This document shows, in pieces, positions 1 to 9,849 of a stretch of DNA of 44,388 nt. Positions within the stretch are counted from its first letter, which is position 1. Each line of letters opens with the position of its first letter. Source of the stretch: Candidatus Omnitrophota bacterium (GTDB taxonomy: Bacteria > Ratteibacteria > UBA8468 > B48-G9 > DTJG01); assembly GCA_023818375.1 (NCBI GenBank), contig JAMWCC010000126.1:2684-47071 (forward strand). Direction: 5' to 3'. The notes under the pieces were generated by a model, which saw only the letters and a list, made by a program, of their open reading frames with translations, was not told the origin of the DNA and made no database searches. Both the position numbers and the translations under genes were made by a program.

Positions 1-240
1 CTTGGATGTGTTCTTGGGATATGGAGTTATTTTATGAAAAGTACACTAACGATAAGCCTAATTGTTGGTTTTTCTGTTATATTTATTTCGTTATGGGCAA
101 ATCTTATTGGAAGCTTGTTACCTATAATATTAAGAAAGTTACACTTAGATCCTGCAGTTGTTAGCAGTCCTTTTATTTCAACGATTCTTGATGTAAGTGG
201 ACTTCTGATTTATTTTAGTGTCGCCCTGCTCATTCTTTAG
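1..240 (+). CDS. MgtE-like magnesium transporter, C-terminal end only (truncated by window start)
   Basis: Frame 1 is open from base 1; C-terminal helices NLIGSLLPIILRKLHLDPAVVSSPFISTILDVSGLLIYF match the MgtE membrane domain pattern. Confidence 0.72.
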   Translation, partial: LGCVLGIWSYFMKSTLTISLIVGFSVIFISLWANLIGSLLPIILRKLHLDPAVVSSPFISTILDVSGLLIYFSVALLIL

Positions 241-286
241 AGGGCTGAAATTTTTGTGTTAACATATCAGACTAAGGAGGGTAATA

Positions 287-2101
287 ATGGAAGGCATTAT
301 AATGCCACGCAGCAAGTCTGTGAGAATTAAGCCAGTTTCTATCAATGAAGTAAAAAATGAAGGTTTTTTTTATCCATACATAAAAAGAAACAGAACAATT
401 AGTATACCGTTATTGTATAAGCTATTCGAAAAATATGGAACAATTGAAAATTTCAGGATAGCTGCAGGTATTTCAAATAAAGAAATAACAAGAAGGCTTG
501 CTCCAGATTCGGATTTATACAAGTGGATGGAAGCTATAGCATGGGATTTACAGAGTTTTCCTGATAGAAACAGGACAAAACAGCTTGACAAATTTATAGA
601 TTTGATAGCAAAAGCTCAAGAAAAGTCAGGTTACATTGATACATATTATACCGGGCTTTTCAGAAAACAGAGGTTTAAGCGTCTTGAATATAGCCATGAA
701 CTTTATTGTGGTGGCCATTTGATACAGGCAGCAATTGCCCATTTCAGAAGTACTGGAAAAGAAAATTTCTTACAAATTGCTAAAAAATGGGCAAATTATA
801 TTGTGAAAAAGTATGAGAAAAAGGAGATTGTGGTAAACGATGGACATCCTGAAGTTGAAATGGCTTTAGTGGAATTGTACAGGACAACAGGTGATGAAAA
901 ATACCTCAAATTAGCTGGCACGCTTATGGAAATGCCCTATGTATATCTTGGTAATAAAAAATTTCTTGAGATCAATGAAATTACTGGACATGCTGTAAGG
1001 ATGATGTACTTATTTTCCGGAGCAACCGATTATTACCTTGAAACCAGAGACCCTAGATATTACAAAAAAATAAAACAACTGGCAGAGGATCTTTACGCTG
1101 GAAAATATTACATCACCGGTGGAATAGGTTCTCGCTATCAAGGAGAAGCATTTGGTTTTAAATACGAGCTTCCTAATTTAAGGGCATACTGTGAAACCTG
1201 TGCCTCAATAGCATTGATGATGTGGCTTTATAGGATGTTCTTCGTTGAGCAGGACGTAAAATGGTTCAATTTATTTGAGCGTGTTTTATACAACGCTTTT
1301 CTTGCATCTGTTTCATTGGATGGCAGAGAGTATTTCTATGTGAATCCACTTGCTTCGTATGGATCTTACAGAAGACAGAACTGGTACACAACTACCTGTT
1401 GTCCCCCCAACTTCCAGAGGTTTATAGCAAGCCTTCCAGCATATTTTTATGCTAAAGGAAAAAATGAGATCTGGGTAAATCTGTACGATACCAATCAAGC
1501 AAAACTGAAACTTGCTGATGAAAACACTGTGCTTGTTGATATGAAAACGGATTATCCTTGGAGCGGGAAGGTAAAAATTGATATAAAAAAGCATAATAAT
1601 GACAGAATAAAAATACATCTCAGAATACCGGAGTGGAGTGATAAGACCGAAGTGAGATTTGATGATAAGGTTTTCAATGCGGAAAAATCTTCTTATTTTA
1701 CTCTTGAGATTTCACAGTCCTGTTCGATTGACATTGAATTTGATGTAAAGGCTGAAATTTATCATTCTAATCCTGCTGTAGAATCTGACAAAAATTGTGT
1801 TGCAATTTGCAGAGGTCCACTTGTGTACTGTCTTGAAGGGGTTGACAACAATTTTGATCTTTTTAATTTTTTTCTGCCGCAACAGTGCTTCCAGCAACAG
1901 CGCGATGAAAATTTCTTTAATTTCGTTACAGTTCATGGATATGGGTTTTTGAATACTGATACAGATTTTCTATACAGAAAAGGAACGCCACATTACAGAT
2001 TTAAAGAAGTGAAGTTTAAAGCAGTACCTTATTTTTCCTGGGCAAATAGGAAAAAGTCTTCTATGATTTTATGGATTGGCAGCTTTAAAGGTACCGAATG
2101 A
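287..2101 (+). CDS. GH127 (DUF1680) family beta-L-arabinofuranosidase-like glycoside hydrolase
   Basis: YCGGHLIQAAIAHFRSTGK, CETCASIALMMWLYRM, ERVLYNAFLASVSLDG, CCPPNFQRFIASLPAYFYA motifs; AAGGAGGG upstream of ATG. Confidence 0.85.
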   Translation: MEGIIMPRSKSVRIKPVSINEVKNEGFFYPYIKRNRTISIPLLYKLFEKYGTIENFRIAAGISNKEITRRLAPDSDLYKWMEAIAWDLQSFPDRNRTKQLDKFIDLIAKAQEKSGYIDTYYTGLFRKQRFKRLEYSHELYCGGHLIQAAIAHFRSTGKENFLQIAKKWANYIVKKYEKKEIVVNDGHPEVEMALVELYRTTGDEKYLKLAGTLMEMPYVYLGNKKFLEINEITGHAVRMMYLFSGATDYYLETRDPRYYKKIKQLAEDLYAGKYYITGGIGSRYQGEAFGFKYELPNLRAYCETCASIALMMWLYRMFFVEQDVKWFNLFERVLYNAFLASVSLDGREYFYVNPLASYGSYRRQNWYTTTCCPPNFQRFIASLPAYFYAKGKNEIWVNLYDTNQAKLKLADENTVLVDMKTDYPWSGKVKIDIKKHNNDRIKIHLRIPEWSDKTEVRFDDKVFNAEKSSYFTLEISQSCSIDIEFDVKAEIYHSNPAVESDKNCVAICRGPLVYCLEGVDNNFDLFNFFLPQQCFQQQRDENFFNFVTVHGYGFLNTDTDFLYRKGTPHYRFKEVKFKAVPYFSWANRKKSSMILWIGSFKGTE

Positions 2102-2116
2102 AAAGGAAAGCAAAAA

Positions 2117-3235
2117 ATGGTAAGGGAAAAACTTATAAAAAAACTGGTAAAAAAATACGGCACTCCGCTATTTGTGATTTTTATTCCTGAGATAGAGAAA
2201 AGGATTAATCTGTTCCATAATCTTCTTCCAAGAGTAGAACCATTCTACGCAGTGAAAGCAAATCCACACCCATCTATTTTGAAATATCTTGCGCGAAAGA
2301 ACTTTGGGTTTGATGTGGCTTCAAAAAATGAAATAGAAAGTTTACTAAGGCTTGGTGTATCAAGCGAAAAGATGGTGTTTGCAAATACTATTAAATCACC
2401 AGAAACATTAAGGTTTGCTGCAAAAAATGGGATTGATCTGATGACCTTTGACTCTGAATATGAACTTAATAAGATTGCAAAAATTTTTCCTGGTGCAAGG
2501 GTAATGATAAGAATTAAGGTTCCAAATGTAGGTTCTGTCGTCGAGCTGTCATTGAAGTTTGGTGCAGAGCCTGCGGATGCAATGGGTTTAATTATAAAGG
2601 CGTTACAACTTGGACTTAGACCCGTAGGTGTAAGCTTTCATGTTGGTTCGCAGTGTCTTGAAGTGTCCAATTTTCTTGAAGCACTGGAGCTTTCGTCAAT
2701 AATTTTTCACGATGCATTACTTAAAAAAATTCCACTTGAGATCCTTGACATAGGTGGAGGGTTTCCAATAACCCATTTTGATAAAGAAGCCGACGTTTTT
2801 CCTTCAATGGCTGAAAAAATTAGCAGTGAAATAGATAGATTGTTTGACAAAAATATAAGAATTATCGCTGAACCTGGAAGATTTATTATAGGACCCGCAT
2901 GCGTCTTGATAACAAGGGTAATTGGTAAATCAATAAGAAATAACAAGCACTGGTATTATCTTGATGATGGAGTATATGGATGTCTTTCCGGAATCATTTA
3001 CGACCACTGTAAGTATCAGTACAAGGTTTTTAAAAAGGGACAAACCCAGCTTTCAACCCTTGCAGGTCCGACTTGCGACTCCCTTGATGTTATTTCTTTA
3101 AGTGAAGAATTACCCGAACTTGAGTTTGGAGATATTGTTTATGTGGAAAATATTGGAGCCTACTCTTATGCAACCGCAACCAACTTTAATAGCATTCCTA
3201 TTGCAAAGGTTATTTCAATTAACAAGGGGGTATAG
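2117..3235 (+). CDS. Type III PLP-dependent decarboxylase (ornithine/diaminopimelate decarboxylase family)
   Basis: PFYAVKANPHPSILKYLA (PLP lysine), SFHVGSQC, DIGGGFP, EPGRFIIGPA, GPTCDSLDVI. Confidence 0.88.
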   Translation: MVREKLIKKLVKKYGTPLFVIFIPEIEKRINLFHNLLPRVEPFYAVKANPHPSILKYLARKNFGFDVASKNEIESLLRLGVSSEKMVFANTIKSPETLRFAAKNGIDLMTFDSEYELNKIAKIFPGARVMIRIKVPNVGSVVELSLKFGAEPADAMGLIIKALQLGLRPVGVSFHVGSQCLEVSNFLEALELSSIIFHDALLKKIPLEILDIGGGFPITHFDKEADVFPSMAEKISSEIDRLFDKNIRIIAEPGRFIIGPACVLITRVIGKSIRNNKHWYYLDDGVYGCLSGIIYDHCKYQYKVFKKGQTQLSTLAGPTCDSLDVISLSEELPELEFGDIVYVENIGAYSYATATNFNSIPIAKVISINKGV

Positions 3236-4450
3236 ATGAAGAGGACTCACCGTGTAAGGGAGAATATGAGCGATTTGCCTGACTGGATGAGAAAAAAGAA
3301 GTGCCCACATAAAGATAAATATCTTTCTGGGAAAAGGATACTTCCTCCTTCGATAAATGGAAAGATGACACTAGAACAGCTTGTGGACGATATTTTTCTT
3401 GCATATAATGCCGCGAGGTTAAAAGAAGGATGCAGGCTTTTTACTGAAAAAATGCTTGAAGATGATGTAACCGTTGGTATGAGTTTGGCAGGAGCCTTGA
3501 CGCCTGCTGGACTTGGGGCTTCTGCAATTGTTCCCTTGATTGAAGCAGGATTTGTTGACTGGGTTATTGTTGCGACGGGAGCCAATTTGTATCATGATTT
3601 ACATTTTGCATTCAATCTGCCGCTATATGTGGGGACGCATCTTGTGGACGACGCAGATTTGAGGAAGAATGATGTTGTCAGGATTTATGATATTTTTCTT
3701 GCTTACACCGATTGTTTGATGGAGACAGATAAAATTCTGAGATCCATTTTAGTTCAACCAGAATTTCAAAAGGAGATGGGAACAAGCGAATTTTATTATC
3801 TTTTAGGTAGATATGCAAATGAGTTTGAAAAACAAAACAACTGTACTGGAGTATCTATTGTTGCAGCGGCGTACAGAGCAGGCGTGCCACTTTTCACCAG
3901 TTCTCCTGGCGATTCAACAATTGGAATGAATATTGCAGGTCTTGAAATTGAAGGAAACAAACTTAAGATTAATCCATCAATTGATGTTAATGAAACCACT
4001 GCAATAGTACTTGATGCAAAAAGATCTGGAGGTAAATCCGCAGCATTTCTTGTTGGTGGTGGAAGTCCAAAAAACTTTTTGCTTCAAACTGAGCCACAGA
4101 TACAGGAAATACTTTTGATTAGAGAGGTTGGACATGATTATTTTTTCCAGATCACAGATGCACGCCCCGATACAGGTGGATTATCCGGAGCAACCCCGCA
4201 TGAAGCAGTTTCCTGGGGTAAGGTTGATCCGAATATGCTTCCCAACGCAGTTGTTTGTTATCTTGATTCAACGGTTGCACTTCCCATAATTGCACATTAT
4301 GCTCTCGCGAAACGTAAGCCTAGAAAGTTAAAAAAGCTTTATCACAAGAAAACAGAATTGATGGATAAGCTTATACGAGAATATTTTGCACATAATCCCA
4401 GAAAAATTACCGGCAATATAGATGAGATAAAAAAGTATCTGAAGACCTGA
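3236..4450 (+). CDS. Deoxyhypusine synthase family protein (bacterial DHS-like)
   Basis: [71 protein letters not shown] (catalytic Lys context); ATG directly follows the preceding stop. Confidence 0.88.
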   Translation: MKRTHRVRENMSDLPDWMRKKKCPHKDKYLSGKRILPPSINGKMTLEQLVDDIFLAYNAARLKEGCRLFTEKMLEDDVTVGMSLAGALTPAGLGASAIVPLIEAGFVDWVIVATGANLYHDLHFAFNLPLYVGTHLVDDADLRKNDVVRIYDIFLAYTDCLMETDKILRSILVQPEFQKEMGTSEFYYLLGRYANEFEKQNNCTGVSIVAAAYRAGVPLFTSSPGDSTIGMNIAGLEIEGNKLKINPSIDVNETTAIVLDAKRSGGKSAAFLVGGGSPKNFLLQTEPQIQEILLIREVGHDYFFQITDARPDTGGLSGATPHEAVSWGKVDPNMLPNAVVCYLDSTVALPIIAHYALAKRKPRKLKKLYHKKTELMDKLIREYFAHNPRKITGNIDEIKKYLKT

Positions 4451-4457
4451 AACTAAA

Positions 4458-6044
4458 TCAGCTGCGAATGTATTGGATTTCAGGGAGTATGTCTTGTAGT
4501 AGAATCATGCCAACATAAATTGGTTTTCCATTGACAGTTTCAACTACTGGTATACTATGTATTCTGGAATCAGCAAAGATTCTTATTACATCCTGAATTG
4601 TAGAATCTCTTTCTATGGTAGGGTATTTTTCGTCAACAACATCAGCAGAAATTACAAGGCACGCTATTTCTTCTTTAAACATCGTATCCCTGACATCATC
4701 AAGATGAATTACTCCTTTATACACACCCTCATTGTCAGTAACTGGATAGACAGATAATTCTGTGTATTTAAGTCGTTTTGCAATATCGCAAATTGGAGTC
4801 AATAAATTAAATGGTTTTATATCAGTGTAAAAATCATCGATGAGAATCAGGCCCTTTGTCTCTCCTTTTAGACCAGGGAACAGTAGCAATCTTGCAATAA
4901 ATGTTCCTAACACTGTGGTAATGATGGCAAGGATAATAACTGAATTGAAAAGTACTTCAGAAATCATTCCGGAATTGAAAAAGACAATGCTTATTGCGAT
5001 GGCGCCGGTTAACTGAGGAACAATTGAAAATCCAAAACCAATAGAATCTCTATAAGAAAACCCTTCAATCCTTGAAACGAGATAACCTGAAAGCCCTCTT
5101 GAAATAACAAGGATTGTTATCGTTAAAAAACCAAGTATAAAATTTTCGGTTTGCGAAAAAATTGTCAAATTGACCCTTGAACCAACAATAATGAAAAATA
5201 TGGGAACAAAAATTCCGGAAGCAATAAAATTTATATTGTTTCTTACCATCCTATTAATGTGAATATTAGCAAGTGAAATTCCTGCAAAAAAGGAACATAC
5301 AACCGGCGGAATCTGTAACAAAGCTCCCATCGATACAACTATGACAAGAAGCATTAAAATTGTTGTGGTTTCGTCTTCTGAAGATTTCATTCCCTTGAGT
5401 TTTTTTAAAATCTTTTCGTGCAAAACCGGCAATACCTTCAAAACAAGAAAGAAGAATGCTCCCGCAAAAACAAAAAATTTAATGATGTCGAGTAATTCTT
5501 TTGATAGCCTTATTGCAAGAACTATTGTGAAAATAAAAAGGCTGAAAAGATCTGCCAGCACAGAAGTAAAAACAATCTGGTTAAAAAACCCCTTTTTTGT
5601 AAAGTCCATTTTTCGATAGAATTCTCTGAAAAACTGAATAACAACCTCTGAAGCTGGTGAAGAAAAAAGTGTTATCATATAGAGCGAGACTAAGATAGAA
5701 GATCCGACACGAAAGTATTTTGCTATAATTAGTCCGTATAAAAGCCCTACGATGGAAGGAATTAGGAGGTTAAAAACAAGCAAATCTTTAAAATTTTTTC
5801 CTGCCTTTTTTGTGGTGGGTTGAATTTTTAGTTCAAGTCCAGCTGAAAACATAAGCAAAATTATTCCAAGTTCGTAAAAATAATTTATGGAAGAAACATC
5901 TTTCACTAGCCCTATCCCAGAAGAACCAAATAGAATCCCAGCAATAATATAGATAATGAGTGTGGGAATTTTCAGATAAGTTGCCACAGGCCTTGCAAGA
6001 CAGATTGTAATAAAGGCAGCAAGAAAGAAACCAAATATTTCCAT
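4458..6044 (-). CDS. CPA2-type cation:proton antiporter (Kef-like) with C-terminal CBS domains
   Basis: Multi-TM Na+/H+ exchanger pattern (IAGILFGSSGIGLV, ELGIILLMFSAGLEL); C-terminal tandem CBS-like segments. Confidence 0.82.
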   Translation of the reverse strand: MEIFGFFLAAFITICLARPVATYLKIPTLIIYIIAGILFGSSGIGLVKDVSSINYFYELGIILLMFSAGLELKIQPTTKKAGKNFKDLLVFNLLIPSIVGLLYGLIIAKYFRVGSSILVSLYMITLFSSPASEVVIQFFREFYRKMDFTKKGFFNQIVFTSVLADLFSLFIFTIVLAIRLSKELLDIIKFFVFAGAFFFLVLKVLPVLHEKILKKLKGMKSSEDETTTILMLLVIVVSMGALLQIPPVVCSFFAGISLANIHINRMVRNNINFIASGIFVPIFFIIVGSRVNLTIFSQTENFILGFLTITILVISRGLSGYLVSRIEGFSYRDSIGFGFSIVPQLTGAIAISIVFFNSGMISEVLFNSVIILAIITTVLGTFIARLLLFPGLKGETKGLILIDDFYTDIKPFNLLTPICDIAKRLKYTELSVYPVTDNEGVYKGVIHLDDVRDTMFKEEIACLVISADVVDEKYPTIERDSTIQDVIRIFADSRIHSIPVVETVNGKPIYVGMILLQDILPEIQYIRS

Positions 6045-6140
6045 ACTTAAATTTTAAAGCAACAATACAGGTAGGGTCAAAAATATTCTAAACCATTTTC
6101 AATCGACATCGTCAAAAGGTAAGAAAGGAGGTGATAAAAA

Positions 6141-6581
6141 ATGAAAAAGATATTGATGGTAGGAGTGTTTCTACTGGTGGCAGGTGGACTTATCCTGGCA
6201 GCAGAACAACAGATAGAAAAGAATAAAATAGAAAAAAGAGGAGCTGAGCAGGGATTAAGAAGAGGTCCTGGCGAAATGGGACTTGGTTTATATGAGCGGC
6301 TCAATCTGACAGAAGAACAGAAGGCAAAAATTAGGGAAATTCAGAAAAGCAGAAGAGAGCAACTATCTGCCCTTCAACAAGATACCACACTTAGCCAGGA
6401 GCAGAAAAGAGAAAAAATGAGGCAGATAATGGAATCTACACAAAAACAGATGGATGAGGTTCTCACTCCTGAGCAAAGACAACAGATGGAAAAACTAAGA
6501 GAAGAAATGAGGGAAAGGATGAAACAACACTGGAAAAAAAGAAATCAGGGCGAAGAAAAACCTTCAACTGAAGCAAAGTAG
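6141..6581 (+). CDS. Secreted Spy/CpxP-like LTxxQ-motif protein
   Basis: Signal peptide MKKILMVGVFLLVAGGLILAAE; LTEEQKAKI / LTPEQRQQM; strong SD AAAGGAGGTGAT. Confidence 0.75.
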   Translation: MKKILMVGVFLLVAGGLILAAEQQIEKNKIEKRGAEQGLRRGPGEMGLGLYERLNLTEEQKAKIREIQKSRREQLSALQQDTTLSQEQKREKMRQIMESTQKQMDEVLTPEQRQQMEKLREEMRERMKQHWKKRNQGEEKPSTEAK

Positions 6582-6591
6582 TCCTTTCCTG

Positions 6592-6628
6592 AATAGAAGG
6601 GCGGGATTTAAAACCCCGCCCTTCTATT
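6592..6628. terminator. Rho-independent, probably bidirectional terminator
   Basis: AATAGAAGGGCGGG-atttaaaac-CCCGCCCTTCTATT perfect 14-bp stem between convergent genes. Confidence 0.85.
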
Positions 6629-7577
6629 AATTACATTCTGCAATCAATGGTCCTGCAAGTTCTTTTAAGAAGAAAAGTTTACCCGGCAATGTGGGCATAA
6701 AGCTACTTGGTACCCAGATATCAGGTCCATAACGTAGTGTTACCCAAAGGCTCATTCCCTGCCACATCATACCTCTTCCGAGAGCACCATCACAACCGCC
6801 AATAATTTTATCGGCTTTTAAAAAAATTCCTGGTCCTATCGTATTTGCAAAACACGGCACAAGGGTTGTGCGGCTTTTGAAACTTGTTATGGCATTTTGT
6901 TCTATGGTTAATGGATGGAGTTTTGCACCAAGCCGGTATTGTTGTTTTTTCCATTCTTCAATATTTTTAAACTCTGCTGCAAAATGTGGTTCCCAGAAGG
7001 CAATATGAAAAACCCTCCCTATTCCAAAAATTACCACAAGCTTTGCATCCTGATCCTTCAGCTTACTAATTTTCTCAGGATATGTTGGCAAGACCTTTTT
7101 TGTCGCGAAATTGCGTTGACCTGGTGGCACAGTTAATTCACCCAGTGGTCCATAGAATGCCTGCTCCATTGCGTTCTGGAAAGCACCCGGGTTGTTTGGC
7201 GGTAGGGTATTGCCTTTTGAATCACTCCATTCATCCATATTGAAGCCATATACGTGTTTACAAGAGACATTCCACTGTTTCAGAAAATAAACAGCCCATT
7301 TGTACATGCCCATAGGTCCAACAGGGAGAATAAGAATCAGTTTTCTTTTTTCCTTCGCTGCGTCAGAAATCTCTTTGGCTATTTCGTGTCCCATTTTTGT
7401 ATCAAATTCTTCCAGTGTTTGGCACATGATTGGTTGAAAGTCTTTATGCCACCACTTCTGCCTTTCAAGTATTTTTTCAGGCGGGTTTGAACAACATCTA
7501 TCAATTTTTTTTAAATCCCATCCAGCTGGAAAAAAATCTTCAAGCAATGATCCTTTGATTGTTTTCATCAGATCCAT
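6627..7577 (-). CDS. Glucosamine-6-phosphate isomerase/deaminase-like (NagB family) protein
   Basis: [45 protein letters not shown]. Confidence 0.72.
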   Translation of the reverse strand: MDLMKTIKGSLLEDFFPAGWDLKKIDRCCSNPPEKILERQKWWHKDFQPIMCQTLEEFDTKMGHEIAKEISDAAKEKRKLILILPVGPMGMYKWAVYFLKQWNVSCKHVYGFNMDEWSDSKGNTLPPNNPGAFQNAMEQAFYGPLGELTVPPGQRNFATKKVLPTYPEKISKLKDQDAKLVVIFGIGRVFHIAFWEPHFAAEFKNIEEWKKQQYRLGAKLHPLTIEQNAITSFKSRTTLVPCFANTIGPGIFLKADKIIGGCDGALGRGMMWQGMSLWVTLRYGPDIWVPSSFMPTLPGKLFFLKELAGPLIAECN

Positions 7578-7603
7578 CTTAGCCTCCTCGGTTGATAAAA
7601 CTT

Positions 7604-8578
7604 TCAGGCTTTACCAGCGCTTCCGAGTACATTTTTGCACTTGTCGGCATACATGTTCTTCAACGCTTCTCTGGCTGGGCCTAGATACTTTCTCGGATCG
7701 AACTCAGATGGATGTTCTGCAAGATACTTTCGTATCATTGCTGTCATGACAAGTCTACCGTCTGAATCGATATTTATTTTACAAACTGCAGATTTGGCAG
7801 CACGCCGCAATTGCTCCTCTGGTACTCCTGCAGCATTTTCTATTTTACCGCCATATCTGTTAATCATCTCAACATATTCAGGTAATACAGAAGATGCACC
7901 ATGTAGGACAATAGGGAAACCTGGTAGTCTCCTTTCACACTCTTCAAGGATGTCGAATCTGAGCGGTGGAACTGGCTGGCCCGGTTTTATTTTGAATTTG
8001 TAAGCACCATGTGATGTTCCGATGGATATTGCAAGACTATCAACACCTGTTTGTGAAACAAAATCTTGCACCTCTTCGGGTTTTGTATAATGTGATTTTT
8101 CAGAAGAAACATGTTCTTCGATACCGGCAAGTACTCCAAGCTCACCTTCAACCGTTACATCGTACTTATGCGCATAATCAACGACCTTTTTTGTCAGTGC
8201 AACATTTTCTTCATAAGGTAGATGGGAGCCATCTATCATAACAGAAGAAAAACCATTTTCTATGCAGGAAACACACAATTCATAGCTATCCCCGTGGTCA
8301 AGATGAAGTGCGATTGGTATATTTGCTCCCATTTCCTTTGCCATTGCAACAGCGCCCTGTGCCATGTATCTTAACATTGTCTGGTTTGCATATTGACGAG
8401 CTCCTTTTGAAATCTGAAGAATTACAGGACTTCTTACTTCGACACAGGCAGTGATAATTGCTTGCAATTGTTCCATGTTATTGAAGTTAAAGGCAGGTAC
8501 TGCATATCCTTCTTTCATAGCCTTCTTAAACATTTCTCTTGTATTGACAAGACCCAGTTCTTTATAACTTATTGCCAT
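7604..8578 (-). CDS. fba: Class II fructose-bisphosphate aldolase
   Basis: [59 protein letters not shown]; internal ATG 8578 preferred because it has CAGGAGGT upstream. Confidence 0.88.
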   Translation of the reverse strand: MAISYKELGLVNTREMFKKAMKEGYAVPAFNFNNMEQLQAIITACVEVRSPVILQISKGARQYANQTMLRYMAQGAVAMAKEMGANIPIALHLDHGDSYELCVSCIENGFSSVMIDGSHLPYEENVALTKKVVDYAHKYDVTVEGELGVLAGIEEHVSSEKSHYTKPEEVQDFVSQTGVDSLAISIGTSHGAYKFKIKPGQPVPPLRFDILEECERRLPGFPIVLHGASSVLPEYVEMINRYGGKIENAAGVPEEQLRRAAKSAVCKINIDSDGRLVMTAMIRKYLAEHPSEFDPRKYLGPAREALKNMYADKCKNVLGSAGKA

Positions 8579-8643
8579 CCTATTACCTCCTGATGTATTT
8601 AAAGTTCGTTTAATTTTATCATAGCGTATCAATTTCTACAAAA

Positions 8644-9849
8644 TTACCTAGTGTTTAGGAAAGACTTTATAAACTGCTCGCCTTTTAACTTACCCAAAAT
8701 ACCATTTGAACATGATTTTTCATTAAAGGATTTTACATTGTCGGGTTTGAGCCGCGGACTATAAATAACAAATGGAACATCTTCATCTGAATGACACCTG
8801 ACAGAGACAGGCGTGTAATGATCTGGGATTACTGCGATTGTTGTATTCATTAAATCTATGTTTTTTAAAATTGTTCCAACAAGTCTTTCATCAAAATCCT
8901 CAATACACTTTATTTTCAATTGAACATTTCCTTCGTGTGCTGCTTCATCCGGTGCCTCAACATGAACATAAACAAGATCGAATTTTTTGAGTGCGTCTAT
9001 CGCTGCATTGGCTTTTCCTTCATAGTTTGTGTTGTAAAGTCCTGTTGCTCCAGGAACATTTATAACCTGAAAGCCTGCGTATATCCCAATTCCTTTAATT
9101 AAATCGACGGCCGAAATCACAGCGCCTGAGATTCCAAATTTTTTTGTGAACAGCTCCATATCTGGTTTCTTCCCTGGAGACCATGGCCAAATAAAATTTG
9201 CCGGTTGCTTACCAGAGTTGATTCTTTTTATGTTTACAGGATGATGATTGAGGATTCTTCTGGAATTCATTATTAAATCCATCAACATTTTTTCTGTCTT
9301 TTTTGCTTGTGGTGTTAATGCTTTCGGTAATAGAAGTTTGAAATCTCTTCCAATGTTATCGTGTGGTGGAAAGCACTCCACCATTGGAGAAAATCCATCT
9401 TTTAGAATTAGAATATGTCTGTAGTCAAGGCCCGGATAAAACTTTATTTGCTCTGAAGCAAATTCTTTATTTAAGTCCTCAATCAATTTTCTGCTTTCTT
9501 CAGTGCTAATATGACCTGCTGAATGGCTAACAATACGATCATTATCGATGAAAATTGTATTGCAACGGAAGACTACTTCATCTTGAAAAATGTTTATTCC
9601 CAGAGCAGCTGCTTCAAGAACTCCACGTCCTTGATAGCATTTTTCTGGATTATAACCAAGAATTGTTAAATTTGCTACCTCTGAGCCAGCTGAAAAACCA
9701 TGCGGTATGGTTTCCATTAAACCGCAACAGCCTTTCTCTGTTAAGAAGTCAATATTCGGTTTATATGCATATTCAAGAGGAGTTTTGTATTTCAATTCTT
9801 CTAACGGGTAATCAGCAGCACCATCAGGAACAAGGATTAAATATTTCAT
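8644..9849 (-). CDS. Archaeal-type (ApgM-like) cofactor-independent phosphoglycerate mutase family protein; candidate homoserine kinase by context
   Basis: MKYLILVPDGAADYPLEELKYKTPLEYAYKPNIDFL, AGSEVANLTILGYNP, YVHVEAPDEAAHEG; overlaps thrC by 4 nt. Confidence 0.82.
   Translation of the reverse strand: MKYLILVPDGAADYPLEELKYKTPLEYAYKPNIDFLTEKGCCGLMETIPHGFSAGSEVANLTILGYNPEKCYQGRGVLEAAALGINIFQDEVVFRCNTIFIDNDRIVSHSAGHISTEESRKLIEDLNKEFASEQIKFYPGLDYRHILILKDGFSPMVECFPPHDNIGRDFKLLLPKALTPQAKKTEKMLMDLIMNSRRILNHHPVNIKRINSGKQPANFIWPWSPGKKPDMELFTKKFGISGAVISAVDLIKGIGIYAGFQVINVPGATGLYNTNYEGKANAAIDALKKFDLVYVHVEAPDEAAHEGNVQLKIKCIEDFDERLVGTILKNIDLMNTTIAVIPDHYTPVSVRCHSDEDVPFVIYSPRLKPDNVKSFNEKSCSNGILGKLKGEQFIKSFLNTR

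Noticed and set aside
3247-3585. 112-aa minus-strand ORF
   Set aside because: Antisense shadow of the deoxyhypusine-synthase-like gene.
7635-8003. 122-aa plus-strand ORF
   Set aside because: Antisense shadow of the fructose-bisphosphate aldolase gene.
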